Assembly (NCBI RefSeq): GCF_020544465.1
Contig: NZ_CP066126.1
Location: forward strand, 1,984,001 to 2,048,000
DNA from: Chromobacterium rhizoryzae
GTDB lineage: Bacteria > Pseudomonadota > Gammaproteobacteria > Burkholderiales > Chromobacteriaceae
Direction of reading: 5' to 3'
Length of the DNA: 64,000 nucleotides
The position numbers were made by a program, and so were the translations under genes. The notes below the pieces were generated by a model, which had not been told where the DNA came from, did no database searches, and saw only the letters and a program-made list of their open reading frames with translations. Shown in pieces: positions 33,572 through 41,882 of the stretch (its first letter is position 1; the number at the start of each line of letters is the position of its first letter).

Positions 33572-33578
33572 CAGGTAT

Positions 33579-34100
33579 ATGGCAGAAGATAAAAAAGCGG
33601 AAAAAGCAGAGAAAAAAGCAGGGGGCGGCGGCAAATTGATGCTGATCGTCATTGTGTTGCTGGTTCTGGTGTTGGCCGCGGTGGGGGGCTTGGCCGCTTA
33701 CATGTTCACTAATATGAATAAACCGGCGGCGGCCGGCGAACATGCCGAGCAGACCAAGGAAAAACCCAAGAAGAAAAAAGAAGGTCCGCCGATCTTTGAA
33801 AAGCTGGACACTTTCGTGGTGAATCTGGCCGGTAACGACGGCTCTTTGCTGCAGGTGGACATGCAGGCGGAGCTGGCCGACGAGGAAGCCAAAAAGAAAT
33901 TCACCGATTACGCGCCCAAGATTCGCAGCGCGCTGATCCTGCTGCTGTCGTCCAAGTCCGCGGTCGAGCTGGCGACGCCGGACGGCAAGGTGCGGCTGAA
34001 AGCCCAGGTCAAGCAGATCATCAATGAGTCGATGGACGCCGGCGAGGAGCAGCCGGTGGAAAGCGTGCTCTTCACTTCCTTCATCATCCAGAAGCAGTAA
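33579..34100 (+). CDS. fliL: Flagellar basal body protein FliL
   Basis: A 173-residue single-pass inner-membrane protein: Lys-rich cytoplasmic start (KKAEKAEKKAGGGGK), one helix at about residues 22-44, a Lys/Glu linker, and a periplasmic stomatin-like domain with FEKLDTFVVNLAG, LQVDMQAELAD and IRSALILLLSSKS. FliL rings surround and stabilise stators. Length matches the family. It begins the fliLMNOPQR part of the cluster. Confidence 0.94.
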   Translation: MAEDKKAEKAEKKAGGGGKLMLIVIVLLVLVLAAVGGLAAYMFTNMNKPAAAGEHAEQTKEKPKKKKEGPPIFEKLDTFVVNLAGNDGSLLQVDMQAELADEEAKKKFTDYAPKIRSALILLLSSKSAVELATPDGKVRLKAQVKQIINESMDAGEEQPVESVLFTSFIIQKQ

Positions 34101-34105
34101 GCGGC

Positions 34106-35107
34106 ATGGGCGACGATATTCTTTCCCAGGAAGAGGTAGATGCCCTACTCAGGGGCGTCTCCGGGGAGGATGAGGATGACAGCGGCGGCGGGGACGCGCA
34201 GGGCGTCCGCGGCTACGATATCGGCCGGCAAGAGCGCATTGTGCGCGGCCGGATGCCGACGCTGGAAATCATCAACGAGCGTTTCGCGCGCAATCTGCGC
34301 ATCGGCCTGTTCAACTTCATCCGCCGCAACGCGGAAATCTCGGTTGGGCCGGTGCGGGTGCAGAAGTACAGCGAGTTCATCCGCAACCTGGTGGTGCCCA
34401 CCAACCTCAACCTGGTGCACGTCAAGCCTTTGCGCGGCACCGGCCTGCTGATTTTCGACCCGGATCTGGTCTTCCTGATCGTCGACAATCTGTTCGGCAG
34501 CGACGGGCGCTACCATGTGCGGGTGGAAGGCCGCGACTTCACCCCCACCGAGCAGCGCATCATCCGCCGTTTGCTGGACGTGGTGTTCGTCGAATGCCAG
34601 AAGGCCTGGGAGCCGGTGCATCCGATCGAGTTCGTCTACCTGCGCTCCGAAATGAACACCCAGTTCGCCAACATCGCCACGCCCACCGAGGTGGTGGTGG
34701 CGATGACCTTCCATATCGAACTGGGCGCCGGAGGCGGCGATTTCCATATCTGTCTGCCGTATTCGATGGTGGAGCCCATCCGCGACATGCTGTCCAGCAC
34801 CATGCAGGCGGACCGCACCGAGGTGGACAACCGCTGGGTCAACCTGATGACGCATCAGGTGCAGGCGGCGGAAGTGGAGCTGGTGGCGACCTTGGGCCAG
34901 ACCAAGGTGACCTTGGGTCAGATTCTGAATTTGAAGAACGGCGACGTGGTGATGTTGGAGATTCCGGAACGGGTGGAGGCCGATGTGTCGGGCATTCCGG
35001 TGTTCGAAGCCAGCTACGGCACCGTGCAGGGGCGCTATGCGCTGAAGGTGGAGCAAGTGTTGGCCGGCGCGAATGATTTTCACGAGCCTCTGGGGGATAA
35101 AGAGTAA
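34106..35107 (+). CDS. fliM: Flagellar motor switch protein FliM
   Basis: A 333-residue FliM. The N-terminal CheY-P-binding peptide ILSQEEVDALLRGV is intact; the middle domain starts YDIGRQERIVRGRMPTLEIINERFARN and includes the GGXG-type loop IELGAGGGDFHICLP; the C-terminal SpoA domain (EVELVATLGQTKVTLGQILNLKNGDVV) pairs with FliN. It passes chemotactic signals to the rotor. It overlaps fliN by one base. Confidence 0.96.
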   Translation: MGDDILSQEEVDALLRGVSGEDEDDSGGGDAQGVRGYDIGRQERIVRGRMPTLEIINERFARNLRIGLFNFIRRNAEISVGPVRVQKYSEFIRNLVVPTNLNLVHVKPLRGTGLLIFDPDLVFLIVDNLFGSDGRYHVRVEGRDFTPTEQRIIRRLLDVVFVECQKAWEPVHPIEFVYLRSEMNTQFANIATPTEVVVAMTFHIELGAGGGDFHICLPYSMVEPIRDMLSSTMQADRTEVDNRWVNLMTHQVQAAEVELVATLGQTKVTLGQILNLKNGDVVMLEIPERVEADVSGIPVFEASYGTVQGRYALKVEQVLAGANDFHEPLGDKE

Positions 35108-35586
35108 TGAGCGAAGAAGAATTGCAAGCCGCGCAGATGGAGGCCGAAGCGGCCGCCGCCGCGGCAGCCGCCGCCGGCGGGGCCGGCGGCGAGGAAGAGA
35201 TATCGATGGACGACTGGGCGGCCGCGATGGCCGAGCAGGAAGTGGTGGACGCGGCTCCCGAGGCGGTGCCGGCGCAGAACCTGTTCCAGGAACTGGGCGC
35301 GAGCACGTCCGGCGCCGGCGTGCCGCAGAATCTGGACATGATTCTGGACATCCCGGTGCAATTGACCGTGGAACTGGGCCGCACCAAGATCGCCATCCGC
35401 AACCTGCTGCAATTGGCGCAGGGCTCGGTGGTGGAACTGGACGGCATGGCGGGCGAGCCGATGGACGTGCTGGTCAACGGCTGCCTGATCGCCCAGGGCG
35501 AGGTGGTGGTGGTCAACGACAAGTTCGGCATCCGGCTGACCGATATCATCACGCCCGCGGAGCGCATTCGCCGCCTGCAAAAATGA
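35107..35586 (+). CDS. fliN: Flagellar motor switch protein FliN
   Basis: A 159-residue FliN. An acidic Ala-rich N-terminal half (with MDDWAAAMAEQE) leads to the C-terminal SpoA domain: LDMILDIPVQLTVELGRTKIAIRNLLQLAQGSVVELDG and GEVVVVNDKFGIRLTDI, the signature of the family. It builds the lower C-ring and docks FliH. The stop overlaps a possible start of fliO; the chosen fliO start is 11 bases later. Confidence 0.95.
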   Translation: MSEEELQAAQMEAEAAAAAAAAAGGAGGEEEISMDDWAAAMAEQEVVDAAPEAVPAQNLFQELGASTSGAGVPQNLDMILDIPVQLTVELGRTKIAIRNLLQLAQGSVVELDGMAGEPMDVLVNGCLIAQGEVVVVNDKFGIRLTDIITPAERIRRLQK

Positions 35587-35597
35587 CGAGGTCAGCC

Positions 35598-36047
35598 ATG
35601 TTTGCGATGACGCGCCGTGCAGTGCAGGGCGCTTTTTATTTGGCGGCGTCCGGTCTGGCCGCCGCGGCCACCGTCGCGCCGCCGGCGGCCGCGCCGTCGC
35701 CGTTCATGAGTTTGCTGCAGGTCTTGTTCGGCCTGGCGGTGGTGCTGGGCGCCATTGTCGGCATGGCCTGGCTGTTCAAACGGCTTTCCGGCGGCATGCT
35801 GGGCGCGTCCAACCGCCTGAAGGTGGTGAGCGGCACCATGGTGGGGCCCAAGGAGCGCGTGGTGATCGTGGAGCTGGAGGGCGAGTGGCTGGTGCTGGGC
35901 GTGACGCCGCAGCAAGTCAATCTGCTGAGCAAGCTGCCGCGGCCGGAAGGCGCGGAAACCGAGGTCGCGCCGGCGGCGGAGCCGTTTGCGCGCTGGTTGA
36001 AGGCGGCGATGGACAAGAACCGCAAGGACAAGGCGGGGCCGCAATGA
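35598..36047 (+). CDS. fliO: Flagellar export gate assembly protein FliO
   Basis: A 149-residue membrane protein with a signal-like N-terminus, one further helix (PFMSLLQVLFGLAVVLGAIVGMAWLF) and the FliO-family cytoplasmic domain (NRLKVVSGTMVGPKERVVIVELEGEWLVLGVTPQQVNLL). FliO assists FliP ring formation. Three in-frame ATGs exist (35583, 35598, 35607); I chose 35598 because ACGAGG lies seven bases before it. ATGA overlap with fliP. Confidence 0.9.
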   Translation: MFAMTRRAVQGAFYLAASGLAAAATVAPPAAAPSPFMSLLQVLFGLAVVLGAIVGMAWLFKRLSGGMLGASNRLKVVSGTMVGPKERVVIVELEGEWLVLGVTPQQVNLLSKLPRPEGAETEVAPAAEPFARWLKAAMDKNRKDKAGPQ

Positions 36048-36790
36048 AGCGCTGTCTCCGATACGGCGCCTTGGCCTTGCTGGCGACGCCCTTGATCGCG
36101 GACGCGGCCGGCGGCCTGCCGATGATGAGCAGCACGCCGGCGGCCGGCGGCGGGCAGAATTACTCCCTCAGCCTGCAGATGTTGCTGTTCATGACCGGGC
36201 TGACCTTCATCCCGGCGATGATGCTGATGATGACGGCCTTTACCCGCATCATCATCGTGATGTCCTTGCTGCGCCAGGCGATGGGCACCATGCAGTCGCC
36301 GCCCAACCAGGTGATCGTCGGCTTGTCGCTGTTTCTGACCCTGTTCGTGATGGGGCCGACCTTCGATCAGGTCTACGCCAAGGCCTGGGTGCCGTTCTCC
36401 GACGACAAGATCACGTTGCAACAGGCGGTGGACGAGGCCAGCAAGCCGATGAAGGCCTTCATGCTGCGCCAGACCCGGGAGAAGGATCTGGCCTTCTTCA
36501 TCGAGATTTCCCAATCGGAAAAGCCGCAAACCAAGGCCGACGTGTCGATGAAGACCCTGGTGCCGGCCTATGTGATCAGCGAGCTGAAAACCGCGTTTCA
36601 GATCGGCTTCATGGTGTTCATTCCCTTCCTGATCATCGATCTGGTGGTGGCCAGCATCCTGATGGCCATGGGCATGATGATGGTGTCGCCGGTGACCATC
36701 TCGCTGCCGTTCAAGCTGATGCTGTTCGTGCTGGTGGACGGCTGGACCTTGTTGATGGGCTCGCTGGTGCAGAGCTTCTATACTGGCTGA
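36044..36790 (+). CDS. fliP: Flagellar type III export gate protein FliP
   Basis: A 248-residue protein with a cleavable signal peptide, as in other FliP, followed by four helices: SLQMLLFMTGLTFIPAMMLMMTAFTRIIIVMSLLRQAMGT (PS01060-like), PPNQVIVGLSLFLTLFVM, and the C-terminal pair including LVPAYVISELKTAFQIGFMVFIPFLIIDLVVAS and SPVTISLPFKLMLFVLVDGW. It forms the pentameric core of the export gate. A terminator-like hairpin follows before fliQ. Confidence 0.96.
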   Translation: MKRCLRYGALALLATPLIADAAGGLPMMSSTPAAGGGQNYSLSLQMLLFMTGLTFIPAMMLMMTAFTRIIIVMSLLRQAMGTMQSPPNQVIVGLSLFLTLFVMGPTFDQVYAKAWVPFSDDKITLQQAVDEASKPMKAFMLRQTREKDLAFFIEISQSEKPQTKADVSMKTLVPAYVISELKTAFQIGFMVFIPFLIIDLVVASILMAMGMMMVSPVTISLPFKLMLFVLVDGWTLLMGSLVQSFYTG

Positions 36791-36820
36791 GGCGGCATGA
36801 TGGCTTGTGACTGGAAACGT

Positions 36821-36843
36821 CGCCGGGTTGGGCCCGGCGTTTT
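36821..36843 (+). terminator. Terminator-like hairpin inside the flagellar operon (fliP/fliQ)
   Basis: CGCCGGG (36821-36827) and CCCGGCG (36833-36839), 5-base loop, followed by TTTT. It lies in the 71-base fliP-fliQ gap, the largest gap in fliL-fliR. As fliQ and fliR must be expressed, it is more likely a partial terminator or a message-stabilising structure. Confidence 0.55.
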
Positions 36844-36861
36844 AGGCGAGGAGCGGGCGGC

Positions 36862-37131
36862 ATGAGTCCGGAGCTGATCATCAATATCGTGCAGAACGCG
36901 CTGTATATCCTGATCATCGTCGCGGCGCCGGTGTTGCTGGTGTCGCTGCTGGTGGGCCTGCTGGTCAGCGTGCTGCAGGCGGCGACTCAGATCAACGAGA
37001 TGACGCTGACCTTCATTCCCAAGCTGCTGGCGATGTTCCTGGTGCTGGTGCTGGCCGGGCCGTGGATGTTGAACACGCTGATCGAGTACACCACGCGGCT
37101 GTTCCAGAGCATTCCGCACGTGATCGGCTGA
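36862..37131 (+). CDS. fliQ: Flagellar type III export gate protein FliQ
   Basis: An 89-residue, two-helix membrane protein with the FliQ pattern: IIVAAPVLLVSLLVGLLVSVLQAATQINEMTLTFIPKLLAMFLVLV. It packs around the FliP5FliR complex in the export gate. GGCGAGGAGCGGG is its ribosome site. Its stop overlaps the fliR start (TGATG). Confidence 0.95.
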   Translation: MSPELIINIVQNALYILIIVAAPVLLVSLLVGLLVSVLQAATQINEMTLTFIPKLLAMFLVLVLAGPWMLNTLIEYTTRLFQSIPHVIG

Positions 37132-37907
37132 TGCTGAGCATTTCCGACGCGCAGATCAACGCGCTGGTGGCCATGTTCGTCTGGCCGTTCGCACGCATCG
37201 TCGGCCTGCTGCTGGTGGAGCCGGTGTTCGCCTATCGCGGCGTGCCGCGCCGTTTCAAGGCCGGCTTCGCGCTGATCCTCACCGTGATGCTGGCGCCCTT
37301 GCTACCGCCGCTGCCCGCGGTGCCGCTGGTGTCGGCCGAGGGCATCGCCATCCTGTTGCAGCAGTTGTTGATCGGCCTGGCGATGGGCTTCGTCATGCGC
37401 ATCGTGATTTCCGCGGTGGAAGTGGCCGGCTTCATCATGGGTTCGCAAACCGGCCTGGGTTTCGCCATGTTCTTCGACCCGATGCACTCGGCCCAGGTGC
37501 CGGTGGTGTCGCAGCTGCTGACCCTGTTCACCTTTCTATTGTTTCTGGCCTTCGACGGCCACCAGGTGGTGCTGTCCACCCTGGTGGAAAGCTATCGGGT
37601 GCTGCCGATAGGCATGAGCATGCCGGACCAGGGCATCAAGGCGCTGGCCCTGTGGGGCGGCCATCTGATCGAGTGGGGCGTCTGGCTGGCCATGCCGGTG
37701 ATCGCGGCGCTGCTGATCACCAACCTGGCGATCGGGGTGATGACCCGCGCCGCGCCGCAGTTCAACATCTTCACTTTCGGTTTTCCGCTGACCCTGATGA
37801 TAGGTTTCATCAGCATCTATCTGACTTTGCCGATGATGGTGCCGGTGCTGGAGCAGATGTACCAGGCCGGTTTCGAGATGATGCTGGCCATGCTCAAGGC
37901 CAAGTAG
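37131..37907 (+). CDS. fliR: Flagellar type III export gate protein FliR
   Basis: A 258-residue membrane protein with about six helices: start ISDAQINALVAMFVWPFARIVGLLLVEPVFAYRGVPRRFK, VEVAGFIMGSQTGLGFAMFFDP in the centre and FTFGFPLTLMIGFISIYLTLP near the end, all typical of FliR. It forms the gate with FliP and FliQ. It closes the cluster; flhB and flhA are not in the window. No strong terminator was seen directly after it. Confidence 0.95.
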   Translation: MLSISDAQINALVAMFVWPFARIVGLLLVEPVFAYRGVPRRFKAGFALILTVMLAPLLPPLPAVPLVSAEGIAILLQQLLIGLAMGFVMRIVISAVEVAGFIMGSQTGLGFAMFFDPMHSAQVPVVSQLLTLFTFLLFLAFDGHQVVLSTLVESYRVLPIGMSMPDQGIKALALWGGHLIEWGVWLAMPVIAALLITNLAIGVMTRAAPQFNIFTFGFPLTLMIGFISIYLTLPMMVPVLEQMYQAGFEMMLAMLKAK

Positions 37908-38004
37908 GCGGCCGCCATTCCTGTCCAGATTCAAGTTCTGCTAAAATAAGCGCCAATTTTGACTGAAAGGTCCGCAGTGGACCGGACAACAGACAGAGGC
38001 AACT

Positions 38005-38730
38005 ATGGCAGGTCACAGTAAATGGGCTAACATCCAGCACCGCAAAGGTCGTCAGGATGCCAAACGTGGCAAGATCTTTACCCGCTTGATCAAGGAAATC
38101 ACCGTTGCGGCCAAGATGGGCGGCGGGGACACCAATATGAACCCGCGCCTGCGCCTGGCGGTGGACAAGGCCAAGGCCGAGTCCATGCCCAAGGACAATA
38201 TCGAGAACGCGATCAAGCGCGGCACCGGCCAGCTGGACGGCGTCGATTACGTGGAATGCCGCTACGAGGGCTACGGCATCGGCGGCGCGGCGGTGATGGT
38301 GGACTGTCTGACCGACAACAAGACCCGCACCGTGGCCGACGTGCGCCACGCTTTCTCCAAGTACGGCGGCAATATGGGCACCGACGGCTGCGTGTCCTTC
38401 CAGTTCAGCCATTGCGGCTATCTGGTGTTCGCGCCGGGCGTGGATGAGGACGCCTTGATGGAGGCCGCGCTGGAAAGCGGGGCGGAGGACGTGGTCGCCA
38501 ATGACGATGGCTCCATCGAAGTGATCACCGGTCCGTACGAGTTCTCCGACGTCAAGGACGCGCTGGAAGCCAAGGGCTTCAAGGCGGAGATGGGCGAAGT
38601 GACGATGAAGCCGCAGAACGAGACCGAACTGTCCGGCGACGACGCCGCGCGCATGCAGAAGCTGCTGGACGCGCTGGAAGACTTGGACGATGTCCAGGAC
38701 GTCTACACCTCCGCGGTGCTGGACGAGTAA
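38005..38730 (+). CDS. yebC: YebC/PmpR family protein (TACO1-like)
   Basis: A 241-residue protein opening MAGHSKWANIQHRKGRQDAKRGKIFTRLIKEI, the family signature, followed by NPRLRLAVDKAKAESMPKDNIENAIKRGTGQ. Family members either act as DNA-binding regulators or help ribosomes through proline-rich stalls; the sequence alone does not decide between these roles. Length is typical. The gene stands alone between the flagellar cluster and the ribose operon, with its own terminator. Confidence 0.95.
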   Translation: MAGHSKWANIQHRKGRQDAKRGKIFTRLIKEITVAAKMGGGDTNMNPRLRLAVDKAKAESMPKDNIENAIKRGTGQLDGVDYVECRYEGYGIGGAAVMVDCLTDNKTRTVADVRHAFSKYGGNMGTDGCVSFQFSHCGYLVFAPGVDEDALMEAALESGAEDVVANDDGSIEVITGPYEFSDVKDALEAKGFKAEMGEVTMKPQNETELSGDDAARMQKLLDALEDLDDVQDVYTSAVLDE

Positions 38731-38776
38731 GACGCCGACGCGGGTAGGCCACAGGCCCCGCGGCGGCAGGAAAAAG

Positions 38777-38803
38777 AAAGCTCCCCCCAGGGGAGCTTTT
38801 TTT
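38777..38803 (+). terminator. Intrinsic terminator after yebC
   Basis: AAAGCTCCCC (38777-38786) pairs with GGGGAGCTTT (38790-38799), followed by seven T in total. Confidence 0.9.
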
Positions 38804-38924
38804 GCGTCCGGGCTGCGCGGCCCGTCTGTAGTTTTGCCGCTACATTGAAGCTCGCCCGGCGTCAAGCGCCGCCGAAGGGCTTAGCGTGGACTGTTGCATT
38901 TGCTGAACAGATTGAGTTTATCGC

Positions 38925-38985
38925 TTCCGGCGCGTGGGCGGCTCTGCTATAAAGCGTCAGCTGATTACGTTTTAGCAATTGACGC
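38925..38985 (+). promoter_or_regulatory. Candidate promoter and LacI-type operator of the ribose operon
   Basis: A TATAAA -10 (38948-38953) with a weak TTCCGG -35 (38925-38930, 17 bp). Straight after it, GCGTCA (38954-38959) and TGACGC (38980-38985) bracket an inner GCTGATTACGTTTTAGC (38960-38976) with a central ACGT, the usual centre of LacI-family operators. An operator over the start point would let the regulator encoded at 44148 repress rbsK. Tentative. Confidence 0.45.
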
Positions 38986-39028
38986 CGCCGGGCTAGCCGC
39001 GGCGTCGTTTGATCACGATGAGGAAACT

Positions 39029-39916
39029 ATGACCCGGGTCCTGGTGGTGGGCAGTGTCAATATGGATCTGGTGGTGGAAGCGGAGCGCTATCCACGGCTG
39101 GGTGAAACCTTGTTTGGCAAGCGCTTTGCGTCCTATCCGGGCGGCAAGGGCGCCAATCAGGCGGTGGCCGCCGCGCGGCTGGGCGCGCAGGTGAGCTTGT
39201 TGGGTTGCGTGGGCCGCGATATGTTCGGCTCCCAGCTCAAGGAGACCTTGCGGGCCGAGGGCGTGGACATCGGCCGCTTGCGCGAGGCGGACGTGGCCAC
39301 CGGGCTGGCGACGATTACCCTGGCCGAAGGCGACAACGCCATCGTGGTGGTGCCCGGCGCCAACCATCAGTTGCTGCCGGAGCATCTGGATCAGGACGAA
39401 CAAGCCTTCCGCGACGCCGACGTGGTGCTGGCGCAGATGGAGGTGCCGCTGGCCACGGTGGAGCGCGCGGCTGAGCTGGCGCAACGCCACGGCAAGCCCT
39501 TTTTGCTGAATCCGGCGCCGGCCCGCCCCTTGCCGCCCAGCCTGCTGGAACGGACCGCCTTGTTGACGCCGAACGAACACGAGCTGGCGCAGGCGCTGGA
39601 CGAGCAGGGCGATTGGCAAACGCTGATGCGCAAACTGCCGGGACGGGTGGCGATGACGCGCGGCAAGGACGGCGCTTATTTCTGCCGCGCCGACGGCAGC
39701 CTGCATCATCAAGCCGGCTTCGTGGTGTCCGCGGTGGACACCACCGGCGCCGGCGACACCTTCAACGGCGCCTTGGCCGCGTTCTGGCCGCAGGGCCTGG
39801 AGGCGGCGATGGCCTTGGCCTGCGCCGCGGCCGCGCTGTCGGTGACGCGATCCGGCGCGCAGAGCGGCATGCCGACGCTGGCCGCGCTGCAACAGATGCT
39901 GAAGGAACAGGCATGA
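39029..39916 (+). CDS. rbsK: Ribokinase
   Basis: A 295-residue PfkB-family kinase. The N-terminal signature is VVGSVNMDLVVEAERYPRLGE and YPGGKGANQAVAAARLG; the C-terminal one is DTTGAGDTFNGALAAFW with the catalytic Asp. NPAPARPLP and TPNEHE are ribokinase features. It phosphorylates ribose to ribose 5-phosphate. The chosen ATG at 39029 follows GAGGAAA; the frame extends upstream but without ribokinase sequence. ATGA overlap with rbsD. Confidence 0.95.
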   Translation: MTRVLVVGSVNMDLVVEAERYPRLGETLFGKRFASYPGGKGANQAVAAARLGAQVSLLGCVGRDMFGSQLKETLRAEGVDIGRLREADVATGLATITLAEGDNAIVVVPGANHQLLPEHLDQDEQAFRDADVVLAQMEVPLATVERAAELAQRHGKPFLLNPAPARPLPPSLLERTALLTPNEHELAQALDEQGDWQTLMRKLPGRVAMTRGKDGAYFCRADGSLHHQAGFVVSAVDTTGAGDTFNGALAAFWPQGLEAAMALACAAAALSVTRSGAQSGMPTLAALQQMLKEQA

Positions 39917-40311
39917 AGCGGCTGGGACATCTGAACCGGGACATCGCGCGGGTATTGGCCGGCATGGGCCACACCGATAGTCTGGTGATCGCCGATTGCG
40001 GCCTGCCGATTCCGCCCGGCGTCGAATGCATAGACCTGAGCCTGCGCCTGGGCGTGCCGGAGTTTCCCAGCGTGCTGGACTCCATCCTGGCGGACTTCAA
40101 GGCGGAGCGGGCCTTGTTCGCCTCCGAATGCCTGCAGCACAGCCCGGCGGTGGAAGTGCTGGCCAACGATATGGCCGCGCACGGCGTGGCGGTGGAATAC
40201 GCGCCGCACGAGGAGTTCAAGCGCCGCTGCCGCGAGGCCAAGGCGGTGATCCGCACCGGCGAATGCACGCCGTACGCCAATGTGATCCTGTATTCCGGCG
40301 TGATCTTTTGA
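39913..40311 (+). CDS. rbsD: D-ribose pyranase
   Basis: A 132-residue RbsD: start MKRLGHLNRDIARVLAGMGHTDSLVIADCGLPIPPGVECIDLSL with the catalytic His in GHTD and the Asp of ADCG, ending TGECTPYANVILYSGVIF. It interconverts pyranose and furanose forms of ribose so RbsK can use it. Overlap with rbsK and 11 bases to rbsA show a tight operon. Confidence 0.95.
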   Translation: MKRLGHLNRDIARVLAGMGHTDSLVIADCGLPIPPGVECIDLSLRLGVPEFPSVLDSILADFKAERALFASECLQHSPAVEVLANDMAAHGVAVEYAPHEEFKRRCREAKAVIRTGECTPYANVILYSGVIF

Positions 40312-40322
40312 AGGGACGGGCG

Positions 40323-41816
40323 ATGAAGGTAAGCATGCGCGGCATCAGCAAGGCCTTTGGCCCGGTCAAGGTGCTGGAGGCGGTGGATTTCACCGTGACG
40401 GGCGGCGAAGTGCATGCCTTGATGGGCGAGAACGGCGCCGGCAAATCCACCTTGATGAAGATTCTGTCCGGCGTCCATCAGGCCGACGCCGGAGAGATTC
40501 TGCTCAACGACCAGCCGGCGACGATACGCTCCACCACCGAGGCCGAAGCCCAGGGCATCGCCATCATCCATCAGGAACTGAATTTGATTCCGCAGCTGTC
40601 GGTGATGGAAAACCTGTTTCTGGGACGCGAACGCGAGCATAGCCGCTTCGGCGTGATCCGGCGCGCCGGCATGCGGCGCGAGGCCCGCCAGATTTTGCAG
40701 CAGCTGGGCGCCGGCCAGATCGACCCGGAAGCGGAGGCCGGCAAGCTGTCCATCGGCCAGCAGCAGATGGTGGAAATCGCCAAGGCCATGTCCTTGAACG
40801 CCAAGGTGCTGATCATGGACGAGCCGACCGCGGCCTTGACCGAGCGAGAGATCGAAGCCTTGTTCGTCTTCATGGAGCAGCTCAAGCGGCGCGGCGTGGC
40901 GATTGTCTACGTGTCGCACCGGATGGAGGAAATCTTCCGCGTCTGCGACAAGATCAGCGTGCTGCGCGACGGCTGCTTCGTCGGCGAGCGTCAGATCGCC
41001 GCCACTGATTTCGACGAGGTGGTGAGGCTGATGGTGGGCCGCGAGATCGGCGACCGTTTTCCCAAGCGCGCGTCCGCGCCCGGCGCGGTGCGCCTGGAAG
41101 TGGAAGGGCTGGCCGACGACGGCCGCATCCGGGACATCGGCTTCGAGGTCCGCGCCGGCGAGGTGCTGGGCGTGGCCGGTTTGATGGGGGCGGGCCGCAG
41201 CGAGATTCTCAATGTCTTGTTCGGCGTCCGGCCGCGTCGGCAGGGGCGGGTGAGGCTGGACGGCGCGGAGCTGGACATCCGCCGGCCCGGCGACGCCATC
41301 GCCGCCGGCATCGCCTACGTGACCGAAGACCGCAAGAGCCAGGGCCTGGTGCTGGGCATGTCGGTGCGGGAGAACTCCACCCTGGTGCATCTGCGCCGCC
41401 ACGCGCGGCTGGGGGTGGTGAACCGCCGTTCCGAGAACGAGGAGGCGCGACGGCTGATCGAGCAATTGCGCATCCGCACCCGCGACGCGGAACTGGACGT
41501 CAAATCCTTGTCCGGCGGCAATCAGCAAAAAGTGGTGTTCGCCAAGTGGCTGGCGGAGCCGCCCAAGCTGCTGTTGCTGGACGAGCCGACGCGCGGCGTC
41601 GACGTGGGCGGCAAGGCGGAGATCTACCACATCATCAATCAACTGGCCGCCGCCGGCGCGGCCATCGTCATGGTGTCGTCCGAATTGCCGGAAGTGATGG
41701 CGATGAGCGACCGCATCCTGGTGATACACGAGGGGCGCCGGGCCGGGCTGTTCGAGGCCGGCGCGGCGACGCAGGAAGACATCATGGCCGCGGCGGCCGG
41801 CGCGACGGCGGACTGA
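40323..41816 (+). CDS. rbsA: Ribose ABC transporter ATP-binding protein
   Basis: A 497-residue double ABC ATPase of the monosaccharide type. First domain: Walker A GENGAGKSTLMK, signature LSIGQQQMVEIAK, Walker B VLIMDEPTAALTE. The second domain has the degenerate Walker A GLMGAGRSE, signature LSGGNQQKVVFAKWL and LLLDEPTRGVDVG, as in E. coli RbsA. It energises ribose import with RbsC and RbsB. The ATG at 40323 has GGGACGGGCG upstream. Confidence 0.95.
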   Translation: MKVSMRGISKAFGPVKVLEAVDFTVTGGEVHALMGENGAGKSTLMKILSGVHQADAGEILLNDQPATIRSTTEAEAQGIAIIHQELNLIPQLSVMENLFLGREREHSRFGVIRRAGMRREARQILQQLGAGQIDPEAEAGKLSIGQQQMVEIAKAMSLNAKVLIMDEPTAALTEREIEALFVFMEQLKRRGVAIVYVSHRMEEIFRVCDKISVLRDGCFVGERQIAATDFDEVVRLMVGREIGDRFPKRASAPGAVRLEVEGLADDGRIRDIGFEVRAGEVLGVAGLMGAGRSEILNVLFGVRPRRQGRVRLDGAELDIRRPGDAIAAGIAYVTEDRKSQGLVLGMSVRENSTLVHLRRHARLGVVNRRSENEEARRLIEQLRIRTRDAELDVKSLSGGNQQKVVFAKWLAEPPKLLLLDEPTRGVDVGGKAEIYHIINQLAAAGAAIVMVSSELPEVMAMSDRILVIHEGRRAGLFEAGAATQEDIMAAAAGATAD

Positions 41817-41882
41817 GCGTCGCCGCGCATTGAATATTCAGGTCGCGCCCATCGGGCGCAAGCAAGGGAAACGGTAAGCAAG

